Source of the DNA: JACCYI01 sp963828075
Lineage (GTDB): Bacteria; Actinomycetota; Thermoleophilia; Solirubrobacterales; Solirubrobacteraceae
Assembly (NCBI GenBank): GCA_963828075.1
Contig: CAWHDH010000021.1
Coordinates: 682,001 to 746,000, forward strand
DNA length: 64,000 nucleotides
Direction of reading: 5' to 3'
Both the position numbers and the translations under genes were made by a program. Below the pieces are notes generated by a model. That model was not told the DNA's origin. It did not search any database and saw only the letters and a list, made by a program, of their open reading frames with translations. Positions 9,246 through 17,325 of this stretch are shown in pieces; within the stretch, counting starts at the first letter, position 1; every line of letters begins with the position of its first letter.

Positions 9246-10190
9246 TCAGCGCCGCGCCTCGCGGAACCAGCGCACGGCGCCGGGATGCAGATCGAGCGGA
9301 TACGTGGCGATCGCCGCGCGCAGGTTCAGGCGCGCCGCCTCGGGATGCGCCCGCTCGATGTCGGCCTGGCGCTCGAACAGCACCCGCGTCAGCCGGTAGG
9401 CCGTCTCGCGGTCGAAGTCGCGGCGGACCACGAGGTAGTTGGGGACGCTGACGGTGGTCACGGCGCTCGAGAGGCCGTACGCCGCACGCGGGACGATCGT
9501 CTCGGCGTAGAGGTCGTCGTGGCGCTCGCGAAGCTGCGAGGCGAGGCCGCCGAGGTCGACGAGCCGCACGGCGGTGCGCGCGCGCAGCTCGCTGATCGAC
9601 CGCGTCGGTAGCCCGCCGCTCCAGAAGAAGGCGTCGATCTCGCCGCTCGTGAGCGCCTCGGCCGAGGCGGCGACGTCGAGCTCGGAGCGCCGCAGCGCGC
9701 GCGGTCGCGCGATGTCGAGGATCCGCTCCGCCACCAGCTTGGTCCCCGACCCCGGTGGCCCGACCGAGACCCGCCGCCCGGCCAGGTGGGCGACCGCCCG
9801 GATCGGGCTGTCCGCGCGCACGACGATCTGCACGTAGTTGTCGTAGAGGCGGGTCAGCGCGACCACCGGCAGCGGCCGCGCGAACCGGCCCGTGCCACGG
9901 CTGGCGTCGCTGGCCGCGTCGGCGAGGGCGAAGGCGACATCGGCCCGCCCGGCTGCGACGAGCTCGAGGTTCTCGATCGAGGCGTCGGTGGCCAGCACGC
10001 GGGGCCGGAGCGCCGGTACGCGCTTCGCCACCACGTCCGCGAGCCCCGTCCCGTAGGCGTGGTACACGCCGCCCGGCGACCCCGTCGCGATGCGCAGCGG
10101 CCGCTCGGGCAGCGGCGCCTCCTCCCGGCCGCCGCAGCCGACGGGCAGCGACGCCGCCAGGACGGCGAGCGCGACGCCGGCCCGGCGCAC
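9246..10190 (-). CDS. second TAXI-family solute-binding lipoprotein
   Basis: 314 residues with a lipobox at LPVGC (Cys19). It shares the TAXI landmarks with the protein at 4007-4990: LRIATGSPGGVYHAYGTG, GPPGSGTKLVAERIL and DAFFWSGGLPTRSI. No permease gene accompanies it. Its GTG start lies 9 bases after the stop of the DAHP synthase gene, so it is probably read from that transcript. It may be an alternative binding protein for the TRAP permease 3 kb away or an accessory sensor for the histidine kinase between them. It converges with that kinase gene, 13 bp apart. Confidence 0.9.
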   Translation of the reverse strand: MRRAGVALAVLAASLPVGCGGREEAPLPERPLRIATGSPGGVYHAYGTGLADVVAKRVPALRPRVLATDASIENLELVAAGRADVAFALADAASDASRGTGRFARPLPVVALTRLYDNYVQIVVRADSPIRAVAHLAGRRVSVGPPGSGTKLVAERILDIARPRALRRSELDVAASAEALTSGEIDAFFWSGGLPTRSISELRARTAVRLVDLGGLASQLRERHDDLYAETIVPRAAYGLSSAVTTVSVPNYLVVRRDFDRETAYRLTRVLFERQADIERAHPEAARLNLRAAIATYPLDLHPGAVRWFREARR

Positions 10191-10199
10191 CGGCGGCGC

Positions 10200-11219
10200 C
10201 TACGCCATCCGGCGGCCGACGAGCGCCGCGTGCGCGGCGACGTTGGAGGCGTAGGCCGGGAAGTCGCGCGCGTAGAGGGCCTGAGGGCCGTCGCAGAGGG
10301 CGACCTCCGGGTCCTCGTGGACCTCGACGATGATCCCGTCGGCGCCGACGGCGGCGGCGGCGCGCGACAGAGGCTCGACGAGCCGCCGGTCGCCGGACGC
10401 GTGCGAGGGGTCGACGATCACCGGCAGGTGGGAGTGCAGCTTGAGCCACGGCACCGCGCTGAGGTCGAGCGTGAAGCGCGTCGCCGTCTCGAACGTGCGG
10501 ATCCCGCGCTCGCACAGCATCACCCGCTCGTTGCCCTCCTTGAGCACGTAGTCGGCGGCCTGCAGCAGCTCGTCGAGCGACGACGACAGCCCGCGCTTGA
10601 GCAGGACGGGCTTGCCGAGCTTGCCGGCCACCTCGAGCAGCGCGTAGTTCTGCATGTTGCGCGCGCCGATCTGGACGACGTCGGCGTACTCGGCGATCGC
10701 GTCGGCGTGGCTCGTGTCCAGGAACTCGGTGACCACCGGCAGCCCGGTCTCGGCCCGCGCCTCGGCCAGCACCTCGAGGCCGGGCACGCCGAGGCCCTTG
10801 AACGCGAACGGTGACGTCCGCGGCTTGAACGCGCCGCCGCGCAGCATGGCGGCGCCGGCGTCGCGGACCACGCGCGCCACGCCGAGGGTCTGCTCCCGGC
10901 TCTCGACCGTGCACGGGCCCGCGATCAGGGTGAAGGTCTCGTTGCCGCCGACGACGTGCCCGTCGACCTCGAAGCGCGTCGGCTCATGGTGCGCCAGCTC
11001 GGACGAGGCGAGCTTGTACGGCCGCGAGATCGGCACGACGCGGTCGACGCCGGCCATGCCCTCGATGCCCAGCTCGCTCACGCGCTCCGGGTCCCCGATC
11101 GCCCCGATCGCCGTCGTCAGCTCCCCCGGCATCACGAGCACGTGGACGCCCGTCGTCTCCAGCCGCGCGCGGACCGCCTCGATCTCGGCGGCCGACGCCT
11201 GGGGTGTCATCACGACCAT
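10200..11219 (-). CDS. aroF: 3-deoxy-7-phosphoheptulonate (DAHP) synthase
   Basis: 339 residues. An N-terminal ferredoxin-like regulatory domain of about 80 residues is followed by the TIM barrel: LIAGPCTVES, LRGGAFKPRTSPFAFKG, VLLKRGL, and DPSHASG near the C-terminus. It condenses PEP and erythrose-4-phosphate, the first step of the shikimate pathway. The architecture is that of the short Thermotoga/Bacillus-type enzymes, where the extra domain mediates feedback inhibition. The ATG overlaps the upstream TGA by one base (TGATG), so it is translationally coupled to the metallopeptidase gene. No other aromatic genes are nearby. Confidence 0.94.
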   Translation of the reverse strand: MVVMTPQASAAEIEAVRARLETTGVHVLVMPGELTTAIGAIGDPERVSELGIEGMAGVDRVVPISRPYKLASSELAHHEPTRFEVDGHVVGGNETFTLIAGPCTVESREQTLGVARVVRDAGAAMLRGGAFKPRTSPFAFKGLGVPGLEVLAEARAETGLPVVTEFLDTSHADAIAEYADVVQIGARNMQNYALLEVAGKLGKPVLLKRGLSSSLDELLQAADYVLKEGNERVMLCERGIRTFETATRFTLDLSAVPWLKLHSHLPVIVDPSHASGDRRLVEPLSRAAAAVGADGIIVEVHEDPEVALCDGPQALYARDFPAYASNVAAHAALVGRRMA

Positions 11220-11854
11220 CACAGGCCCAGCTCCCGGACTCCGAGCTCGTCCGCGCCGAGGTGGTGGGCGAGCTCGTGGCGGACCGTCCGGGTGACCTGG
11301 GCGCGCAGCTCGTCCGGGTCGTGGCCGAAGTCGCGCAGCAGCGTGTCGCGGAAGATGACGATGCGGTCGGGGTAGTCGTCGCGCGCGACGGTGTCGCCCT
11401 GATACAGGCCGTAGGCGCGGTGGCGGCGACCCTTGTCGGAGATGACCACCGCCACGTGGCTGAGGCTGTTGCGGAGCAGATCCGGGAGGTCGTCGAGCGC
11501 CTCGCGGATGAGCTCCTCGAAGTCGGCGGGGTTGCGCGGGTCGAGCTCGAGGAACTCCTCCTCGCCGGGCTCGGGGGCCAGGTTCTCCTTGGCCAGGCGC
11601 TCCGCCTGGATGACGAGGCGCTCGAACTCCTCCTCGTCCTCCGGGTCGGTGTAGGTGCTCAGCCGCGAGGTCAGGATCGCGATGACGACGCCGAGAATTC
11701 CGGCGACGGCCACCGCGGCCATGATCCCCTGGATCAGGCGCATGGGGTACGCCGTCGTGAATCCCTCGGCGATGGTGACGACCAGCACCGCGAGGCACAG
11801 GCAGAAGGTCGACGAGGCGACGAGGCGCTTCGCGATCGGCCAATCCTGCATCAC
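11219..11854 (-). CDS. membrane-anchored zincin-like metallopeptidase family protein
   Basis: 211 residues. Two N-terminal membrane helices (about residues 10-30 and 38-62), an acidic linker, then a zincin-1-type domain with the HExxH site in VRHELAHHLGADE near the C-terminus. The preceding GLYQGDT and IVIFRDTLLRDFG motifs match small actinobacterial metallopeptidases usually found without membrane anchors. The substrate is unknown. It is the first gene of a run followed by DAHP synthase and TAXI, with one-base coupling to the former. Confidence 0.78.
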   Translation of the reverse strand: MMQDWPIAKRLVASSTFCLCLAVLVVTIAEGFTTAYPMRLIQGIMAAVAVAGILGVVIAILTSRLSTYTDPEDEEEFERLVIQAERLAKENLAPEPGEEEFLELDPRNPADFEELIREALDDLPDLLRNSLSHVAVVISDKGRRHRAYGLYQGDTVARDDYPDRIVIFRDTLLRDFGHDPDELRAQVTRTVRHELAHHLGADELGVRELGL

Positions 11855-11940
11855 GGGGCTTCTGAGGCCGCAGCGGTCATGAGCCCATGCTACGGGCCTC
11901 GCGGTTTGTCACAACGCGGCGCCGGGAAAGCCGTGGGGAC

Positions 11941-12156
11941 ATGGGCATCGGAACCTCACTATTCCTGATCGCGGTCGGCGCGATCCTCAAGTTCGCCGTC
12001 AACGCCAGCGTCTCGGGCCTCGAGCTCGCGACGATCGGCGTGATCCTGATGGTCGTCGGCGTCGTCGGCCTGCTGATCTCGCTGTTCCTGCTCACGCAGC
12101 GCTCCGACACCGCCTTGGTGGCCGAGCCCCGCGTGCGCGACCGCGAGTACTACTAG
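11941..12156 (+). CDS. small two-helix membrane protein (DUF6458-like)
   Basis: 71 residues. It starts MGIGTSLFLIAVGAILKFAV, followed by a second helix (TIGVILMVVGVVGLLISLFLL), and ends in a charged cytoplasmic tail (RVRDREYY). This organisation matches a small actinobacterial family of unknown function. The ATG at 11941, after GGGGA, was preferred to an upstream frame extension of 18 residues that is Arg-rich and unlike the family. It is divergent from the metallopeptidase gene. Confidence 0.8.
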   Translation: MGIGTSLFLIAVGAILKFAVNASVSGLELATIGVILMVVGVVGLLISLFLLTQRSDTALVAEPRVRDREYY

Positions 12157-12300
12157 GCGGCCTCAGCCTCCCTGACTGACTTCGCGGCCCGGATGGGTCG
12201 GGGGACTGCAGTCATCGAGGGCGAGACCGGGTGGTGGTGGCGGGCCGGCGAGCGAGGGTGCCGGAAAGCGACAGGCGCGGGGCCCGCCTAGGCTCTGAGA

Positions 12301-13428
12301 ATGGCGCCACCGGAAGAGATCCGCGTGATGCTGGCGGACCGCCGCGCGATCGCATCGCGATATGAGGAGATCCGTGCGGCGGCTGAGGCGAGGGTGGTGG
12401 AATGGCGTTGGACCACTGGGCTGGTGATGGAGCCGGATCTCGCCTATTGGGCGGAGCGGCGTGGCGGCAAACCCGGACGGCTGCTCCGCAAGCGGCCGTC
12501 GGGATTGGCGATTCGCGTCGGCATTGACGCGGGTGGGCGTCCTGTGGTTGTGACGCAGGGTGTCGATGACTCGGATCCGACCTCGGCGGGCTACGAGCTC
12601 GAGGGAGGGGATTCGGTCGGGTTTGAGTTGGCGCGCTGGTCATTCACATTCAAGCCGCCGCGGGAATGGGTCCGCGCGGCGGGCGGATGGATCCGCGTGG
12701 TAAACGTGAGGCGTGTTCTGCGCGACAGCCACGACCGCGTGGTCGGGGTAGTGTCAGCTCGCAGCGAGCAGGAATGGCACGCCGAGTACTACACGTACGG
12801 TTCCGACGGCCGGGTGATCACGATCGACGAGGAGTACTCGGCCTACGAAGGGGTCAGCTACCGCCTCGAGATCGCTTTCGACGACGACGGCGCGGTCGAG
12901 CGCATCGACGCCACCGGCTCAGACGGCACCCGCAGCGTCAGGTACGCACGCCTCCACGCACCGATCGCGACGGTCCTGACCGAACTGGAACGTGACCTGG
13001 GCAACGAGCTCGCGGATCTGCTCAGACGCGCTCCGCAGCAGCCGCTTTGGGCCGTCGCTCTGGCCTATGACCAAGAGGATCCGCTTCCGCCGACCGTGAT
13101 CGTCTGCACGCAGCAGGAACGCGACAGTTGGAAGCCCGGAGGCGACCGCGATTGGGAGCTGCTGAATCCCGCGGAGTGGTATGACGTCGCCGCGCCCTCA
13201 TTGCGGCTGAGCGACGACCTCGACGAGCGGATGCGGATCGCCTCGACCGAGGTGAGAAAGCAGCCGCACAAGGGTGCTGCGCTCCTCCGGCGCGTCGCCC
13301 GCGATCTGAACACCGGCGAGTCGCTGGTCTTCGCCAGGGCGGTCCGGGGCGATTCCGAGCGCCGAGACTTGCGCGACTCCCTTCCCGACGAACGAATGGA
13401 CCTGCTCCGAGAGATCGGCGCCATCTGA
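12301..13428 (+). CDS. hypothetical protein, 375 residues
   Basis: I do not recognise this protein. It has no signal peptide or membrane helix and appears soluble, with many Trp, Tyr and acidic residues. Stretches such as YTYGSDGRVITIDEEYSAYEG and YRLEIAFDDDGAVERIDATG look like beta-hairpin repeats of the kind found in immunity-like or toxin-associated proteins. The C-terminal part is charged and helical (LRRVARDLNTGESLVFARAV). The base composition is visibly less GC-rich than its neighbours, and a palindromic repeat array starts a few bases after its stop, so recent acquisition is possible. No partner gene is adjacent. Confidence 0.72.
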   Translation: MAPPEEIRVMLADRRAIASRYEEIRAAAEARVVEWRWTTGLVMEPDLAYWAERRGGKPGRLLRKRPSGLAIRVGIDAGGRPVVVTQGVDDSDPTSAGYELEGGDSVGFELARWSFTFKPPREWVRAAGGWIRVVNVRRVLRDSHDRVVGVVSARSEQEWHAEYYTYGSDGRVITIDEEYSAYEGVSYRLEIAFDDDGAVERIDATGSDGTRSVRYARLHAPIATVLTELERDLGNELADLLRRAPQQPLWAVALAYDQEDPLPPTVIVCTQQERDSWKPGGDRDWELLNPAEWYDVAAPSLRLSDDLDERMRIASTEVRKQPHKGAALLRRVARDLNTGESLVFARAVRGDSERRDLRDSLPDERMDLLREIGAI

Positions 13429-13436
13429 GCCGATGA

Positions 13437-13600
13437 TCGTCGGGTTCGGGGCGCTGACAGGCGGCTCAACCCGACACTCAGCGTCGCGTCCGCGCCGATT
13501 GTCGGATTGTGCCGCTCCTGGCGGCACGATCCGGCATCCGCGCTGGATTTCGGGCTCGATCGTCGGGTTGTGCCGGTGCCCGCACGGCCGAGACCCCTCG
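13437..13600. repeat. palindromic repeat array A between convergent genes
   Basis: The 295-bp gap between two convergent genes holds three copies of GATYGTCGGRTT (the second and third followed by GTGCCG), starting at 13435, 13497 and 13557, a 60-62 bp period. Unit 2 (13500-13536) folds into a 15-bp stem including two G-T pairs, with a 7-base loop. Unit 1 has 8-bp perfect arms, GTCGGGTT at 13439-13446 and its complement at 13468-13475. Unit 3 is degenerate. The remaining gap (13601-13723) shows only short CGACCCCTC direct repeats. Confidence 0.7.
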
Positions 13601-13723
13601 CGACCCCTCCATCGCACGCGGCTCCCTCGACCCCTCTCGCCGGCCGGCGCCCCCGAACCGGCGCACCCGGCTGGCGAGGTGCCTTCCTCGATGCCCGGTG
13701 TTCAGGGCACGTTCAGGCAGCGA

Positions 13724-14260
13724 CTAGGCCTCGCCCGACGACCCGCCGTCGCCGGGCCGCACCCGCTCGACCAGCTGGCGCCACTCGCTGATGCGCCCGC
13801 GGCGGAACCGGAAGGCGACCTCGGCGGTCTGGCCGGTGTCGGGGCACGCGTGGCCGGAGCGCTCGAAGAGCCGGAACGTGCCGACCGAGTAGGTCCCCTC
13901 GCGGCGCCACGCGGTCAGCTTGGCGCCGCACGGGAGGCTCGCGTTGAAGAGCCGCAGCTCCGACTGGGTGGTGATCCGGAACGACCGGCCCTGCGAGATG
14001 GTCGCCGGGAGCGAGAAATAGCTCGAGGCGCTGCTGACGTCGCCGCGGGCGACCGCGTCGACCCAGTTGGCCACGACGGCGCGCGGGCTCTTCGACTTGC
14101 GGACCTGCGTCCGCGCGGCCGGCTTCGGCGTGGCGGTGCCCTTCGCGGTCGGCGTCGCGCTCGGCGCGGGGACGGGGCCGGCGTTCGGCCGGTCGGTGTC
14201 GTCGCAGCCGGCGAGCGACGCGACGACGACGGCGGCGATGGCAAGGCGGCGGACCACCAT
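13724..14260 (-). CDS. putative lipoprotein with SnoaL/NTF2-like accumulation domain
   Basis: 178 residues. A signal peptide ends at a lipobox VVASLAGC (Cys19), then a Pro/Ala/Thr-rich linker to about residue 55. The C-terminal 120 residues contain AVVANWVDAVARGDVSSAS followed by alternating strands (FRITTQSELRLF, GTYSVGTFRLFE, AEVAFRFRRGRISEWRQLV). This pattern resembles extracellular NTF2/SnoaL-type domains, which is a weak assignment. Two cysteines (in LPCGA and HACPDT) could be linked. It is surface-anchored, function unknown, and lies downstream of the NlpC/P60 gene on the same strand. Confidence 0.68.
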   Translation of the reverse strand: MVVRRLAIAAVVVASLAGCDDTDRPNAGPVPAPSATPTAKGTATPKPAARTQVRKSKSPRAVVANWVDAVARGDVSSASSYFSLPATISQGRSFRITTQSELRLFNASLPCGAKLTAWRREGTYSVGTFRLFERSGHACPDTGQTAEVAFRFRRGRISEWRQLVERVRPGDGGSSGEA

Positions 14261-14322
14261 GCCCGAGGATACGCCCGGGCCGGCCCGGCGGATGACCGCC
14301 GGGCCGGGCCGACCGACGACGC

Positions 14323-15138
14323 TTAGAGGCCGACGGGGTGGCGAACGGTGTAGCCGCTCGCGGAGCGCGGCTTGGTCTGCCAGCGCGAGCCGGCGTCCTT
14401 GCGCCCGCTCGTGTCGAAGCGCAGCCCGGCGACGACCATGAAGGAGTGGCCGGAGTTGGCGTAGATCGTCACCCACTGGCCGGGACCGGCCTCGCCCCAG
14501 CGCGCGAAACCCGAGGAGTCGAGCGCCTCGTCGAGCAGCCCGGCGCCGTGGAGCGCGTAGGACATCGAGCCCGAGCAGTCGTAGCCCGAGTCCTCCCACT
14601 GCCCGTGGCCACCGCCGTACCTGTACGGCTTGTCGTGGATCTGGTTGCCCGCGGCGATGATCTGCTTGACGACGTCGGGCGCGTCGGCGGGGGCGACGGC
14701 GAGGCCGTCGGGGCCGATCGTCGCCTTGCTCGTCGGGGCCGGCGTCTGCTCGGCGGGCGCAGCACCCGCGGGCGTCCCGCCGCCCTCGGCGGCTTCGACG
14801 TCCTGGCGCAGCAGCCGGGCCTCCGCCTGGGTGAGACGACCGTCGACGCGCACGCCGGCGGCTGCGCCGGCCGAGGCGCCGGCCGCCCGCATGCGGCGGC
14901 GCTCCCAGGTGCGCAGCTTGCGCCGCGTGGTCCGGCCGAAGTGGCCGTCGACCGGCGTCCCCACGCCGGCGCGGCTGAGGAAGTCCTGGAGGATGCGAAC
15001 GTCGCGGCCCCTCATCCCGGGGGCCAGCGAGCGGGCACCGAACTCGCGGTTGGCCGCCTCGGCGGGCGGAGCGGGGATCTGTGACATGGCGGCGCCGGCG
15101 GCCAGTGAGGCCACCACGAGCGAGCGACAGCGTGACAA
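14323..15138 (-). CDS. secreted peptidoglycan-binding NlpC/P60-like protein
   Basis: 271 residues from a TTG with AAAGGA 6 bases upstream; the longer frame would translate the riboswitch. Signal peptide to about residue 29, a peptidoglycan-binding helical domain (about 35-112; GMRGRDVRILQDFLSRAGVG), a low-complexity linker, then a papain-like domain with Cys188 (DSGYDCSGS) and His231 (NSGHSFM). Such enzymes cut peptide stems of peptidoglycan. A c-di-AMP riboswitch lies directly upstream, as is common for actinobacterial wall hydrolase genes. A paralogue without the binding domain lies at 47928-48695. Confidence 0.88.
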   Translation of the reverse strand: MSRCRSLVVASLAAGAAMSQIPAPPAEAANREFGARSLAPGMRGRDVRILQDFLSRAGVGTPVDGHFGRTTRRKLRTWERRRMRAAGASAGAAAGVRVDGRLTQAEARLLRQDVEAAEGGGTPAGAAPAEQTPAPTSKATIGPDGLAVAPADAPDVVKQIIAAGNQIHDKPYRYGGGHGQWEDSGYDCSGSMSYALHGAGLLDEALDSSGFARWGEAGPGQWVTIYANSGHSFMVVAGLRFDTSGRKDAGSRWQTKPRSASGYTVRHPVGL

Positions 15139-15157
15139 CGATGGTCCTTTCTTTCCG

Positions 15158-15320
15158 TTGCCTACGGGGTTAGCTGTCGGGCTCGCGCGGAAAGAAGTCG
15201 CGCTACGCCGGTGGTCCATCCACCCGCGATTCGCCCCTGGGCCAGTGATTCCTGGCCCTTTGGGTCCCCCGCTCCGGGATGACAGGGTCGTCCCAGACTC
15301 GGCGTGTTATCCATAAGCGA
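15158..15320 (-). ncRNA. c-di-AMP (ydaO/yuaA-type) riboswitch
   Basis: Read on the minus strand, the leader contains GGGGGACCCAAAGGG, later GCGCGACTTCTTTCCGCGC, and the diagnostic 3' block CGACAGCTAACCCCGTAGGC about 20 bases before the TTG start. Together these match the ydaO consensus, which binds cyclic di-AMP and usually turns gene expression off. It precedes an NlpC/P60 wall protein, the classic actinobacterial target. The 5' limit is approximate (near the CGCTTATGG element). The rest of the 260-bp divergent gap would hold the carboxylase promoter. Confidence 0.85.
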
Positions 15321-15398
15321 AGGGCGGCACCTTAGCGAACCCCCGTTCGAGGGCTGGGTCCGGCGCCGAACGCCGCCGAGTGGCAGGCTACGCGCCGT

Positions 15399-16961
15399 AT
15401 GACCTGGGAACCCGAGCTCGAGGAGCTGCGCCGCCGCGAGGCGCTCGCGCGCGAGATGGGCGGCCCTGAACGAGTCGCCCGCCAGCACGAGTCCGGCCGC
15501 CGGACCGTCCGCGAGCGCATCGACGCCCTCTTCGACCCCGGGACCTTCCACGAGACCGGCGCGCTGGCCGGCGCCGCCAGCTACGACGGCGACGGCGGGC
15601 TCGCGGACTTCGTGCCCGCCAACATGGTGCTCGGCCAGGGCGAGATCGACGGCCGCCCGGCGGTGGTCGAGGGCGATGACTTCACGGTGCGCGGCGGCGC
15701 CGCCGACGCCGCGATCTGGCAGAAGATGGTCTACGCCGAGCGGATGTCGCACGACCTGCGGCTGCCCATGGTGCGGCTGATCGACGGCACCGGCGGCGGC
15801 GGCTCGGTCAAGTCGCTGGAGTCGATGGGCCACACCTACGTCCCGTTCATCCCCGGGATGGAGCTCGCCGTCGCCAACCTCGCGCGGGTACCGGTGGTCG
15901 CCGCCGCGCTGGGGCCCGTCGCCGGCCTCGGCGCCGCGCGCGTCGTGGCCTCCCACTTCAGCGTGATCGTGCGCGGCACCGCGCAGCTGTTCGTGGCCGG
16001 CCCGCCAGTGGTGGCCGCCGCGATGGGCGAGACGCCGGACAAGGAGGCGCTGGGCGGCGCGCGCGCGCAGACCCGGGCCGGCGCGGTCGACAACGAGGCC
16101 GCCGACGAGGACGACGCGTTCGACCAGCTGCGCCGCTTCCTCGGCTACCTGCCATCCAACGTGTGGGAGCTCGCGCCGGTGGTCGCCGGGACGGATCCGG
16201 CGGGACGGCGCGAGGAGTCGCTGCTGTCGGTGGTGCCCCGCGACCCGCGCAAGCCGTACGCGATGCGCACGGTCCTCGAGGCGGTGCTCGATCGCGGCTC
16301 CCTGTTCGAGCTCGGCGCCCGGCACGGCCGGTCGATCATCTGCGCGCTCGCGCGGCTCGAGGGGCAGCCCGTCGGCGTGATCGCCTCGGACCCCAAGCAC
16401 TACGGCGGCGGGCTGACCGGCGCCGCGTCCGACAAGCTCGTCCGCTTCGTCGACCTCTGCGACACCTTCCGCCTGCCCGTCGCCAACTTCGTCGACCAGC
16501 CGGGGTTCGTGATCGGGACCGACGCCGAGCGCGCCGGCACGATGCGCCGCGGCACCCGCGCGATCTTCGCGATCCACCAGGCCACGGTGCCGTGGGTCTC
16601 GGTGCTGGTCCGCAAGGCCTACGGCGTCGCCGGCGCCTCGCACGGCGACCACTCGCGGCTGAACCTGCGCTACGCGTGGCCGTCGGGAGACTGGGGCTCG
16701 CTGCCGATCGCCGGCGGCCTGGAGGCGGCCTACCGGCGCGAGCTCGAGGCCGCGGAGGACCCGGTCGCGATGCGGGCGGAAATCGAGGCGCGCCTGAACG
16801 CCGTGCGCTCGCCGTTCCGCACCGCGGAGGGCTTCGGCATCGAGGAGATCGTCGACCCGCGCGACACCCGGCCGCTGCTGTGCGCGTGGGCGAAGCGCGC
16901 GTACGCCATCCTCGCGCACGAGGCGGGCGGCGGCGCGAAGGGCCGTACCATGCGGCCATGA
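15399..16961 (+). CDS. acyl-CoA carboxylase carboxyltransferase (beta) subunit
   Basis: 520 residues, the usual length for PccB-type subunits. The N-terminal half binds acyl-CoA (RRTVRERIDALFDPGTF, then DGTGGGGSVKSLESMG); the C-terminal half binds carboxybiotin (SDPKHYGGGLTGAASDKLVRFVDLCD, GVAGASHGDHSRLNLRYAWPSGDWGSLPIAGG). It would carboxylate an acyl-CoA such as propionyl-CoA together with a biotin-carrying alpha subunit, which is not in this window. The last codons overlap the rhodanese gene (ATGA). Confidence 0.9.
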   Translation: MTWEPELEELRRREALAREMGGPERVARQHESGRRTVRERIDALFDPGTFHETGALAGAASYDGDGGLADFVPANMVLGQGEIDGRPAVVEGDDFTVRGGAADAAIWQKMVYAERMSHDLRLPMVRLIDGTGGGGSVKSLESMGHTYVPFIPGMELAVANLARVPVVAAALGPVAGLGAARVVASHFSVIVRGTAQLFVAGPPVVAAAMGETPDKEALGGARAQTRAGAVDNEAADEDDAFDQLRRFLGYLPSNVWELAPVVAGTDPAGRREESLLSVVPRDPRKPYAMRTVLEAVLDRGSLFELGARHGRSIICALARLEGQPVGVIASDPKHYGGGLTGAASDKLVRFVDLCDTFRLPVANFVDQPGFVIGTDAERAGTMRRGTRAIFAIHQATVPWVSVLVRKAYGVAGASHGDHSRLNLRYAWPSGDWGSLPIAGGLEAAYRRELEAAEDPVAMRAEIEARLNAVRSPFRTAEGFGIEEIVDPRDTRPLLCAWAKRAYAILAHEAGGGAKGRTMRP

Positions 16962-17314
16962 GCCACGTGTTCCACGCCGCCGACGTCGACCTGCCCACCG
17001 AGGAGGTCCAGCGGCTGCTCGCCGACCGCGAGGATGTCCAGTTGGTGGATGTTCGCGAGCCCTACGAGCACGAGGCCGGCCACATCGACGGGGCCCGCCA
17101 CATCGAGCTCGAGCGGGTGGCGTCGAAGGCGGAGACGATCGATCGCGAGCGCCCGGTCGTGTTCTACTGCCGCCTCGGCGCCCGTTCGGGGATGGCCGCC
17201 AACGCCTTCCGCCGCGCCGGCTACGACGCCTACTCGATGGTCGGCGGCCTGGACCGCTGGCACGCCGAGGGCCGCCCGATCGTGCCCGAGGGCGGGCACG
17301 TGGCGGATCACTGA
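16958..17314 (+). CDS. rhodanese-like domain protein
   Basis: 118 residues, a single rhodanese domain. The start overlaps the carboxylase stop as ATGA. The active-site Cys71 is in FYCRLGARSGMAA, giving a six-residue loop typical of sulfur transferases rather than phosphatases. VQLVDVREPYEHEAGHIDGA is the standard CH2A-type entry motif. It probably carries persulfide sulfur in the cytoplasm; the acceptor is unknown. Co-transcription with an acyl-CoA carboxylase subunit is likely but does not reveal a role. Confidence 0.9.
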   Translation: MSHVFHAADVDLPTEEVQRLLADREDVQLVDVREPYEHEAGHIDGARHIELERVASKAETIDRERPVVFYCRLGARSGMAANAFRRAGYDAYSMVGGLDRWHAEGRPIVPEGGHVADH

Positions 17315-17325
17315 CGGCACGATCG

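Noticed and set aside
13437..13600. CRISPR-like direct repeats with 60-bp spacing
   Set aside because: Only three diverged copies, each palindromic and partly degenerate, without unique spacers of constant length and no cas genes.
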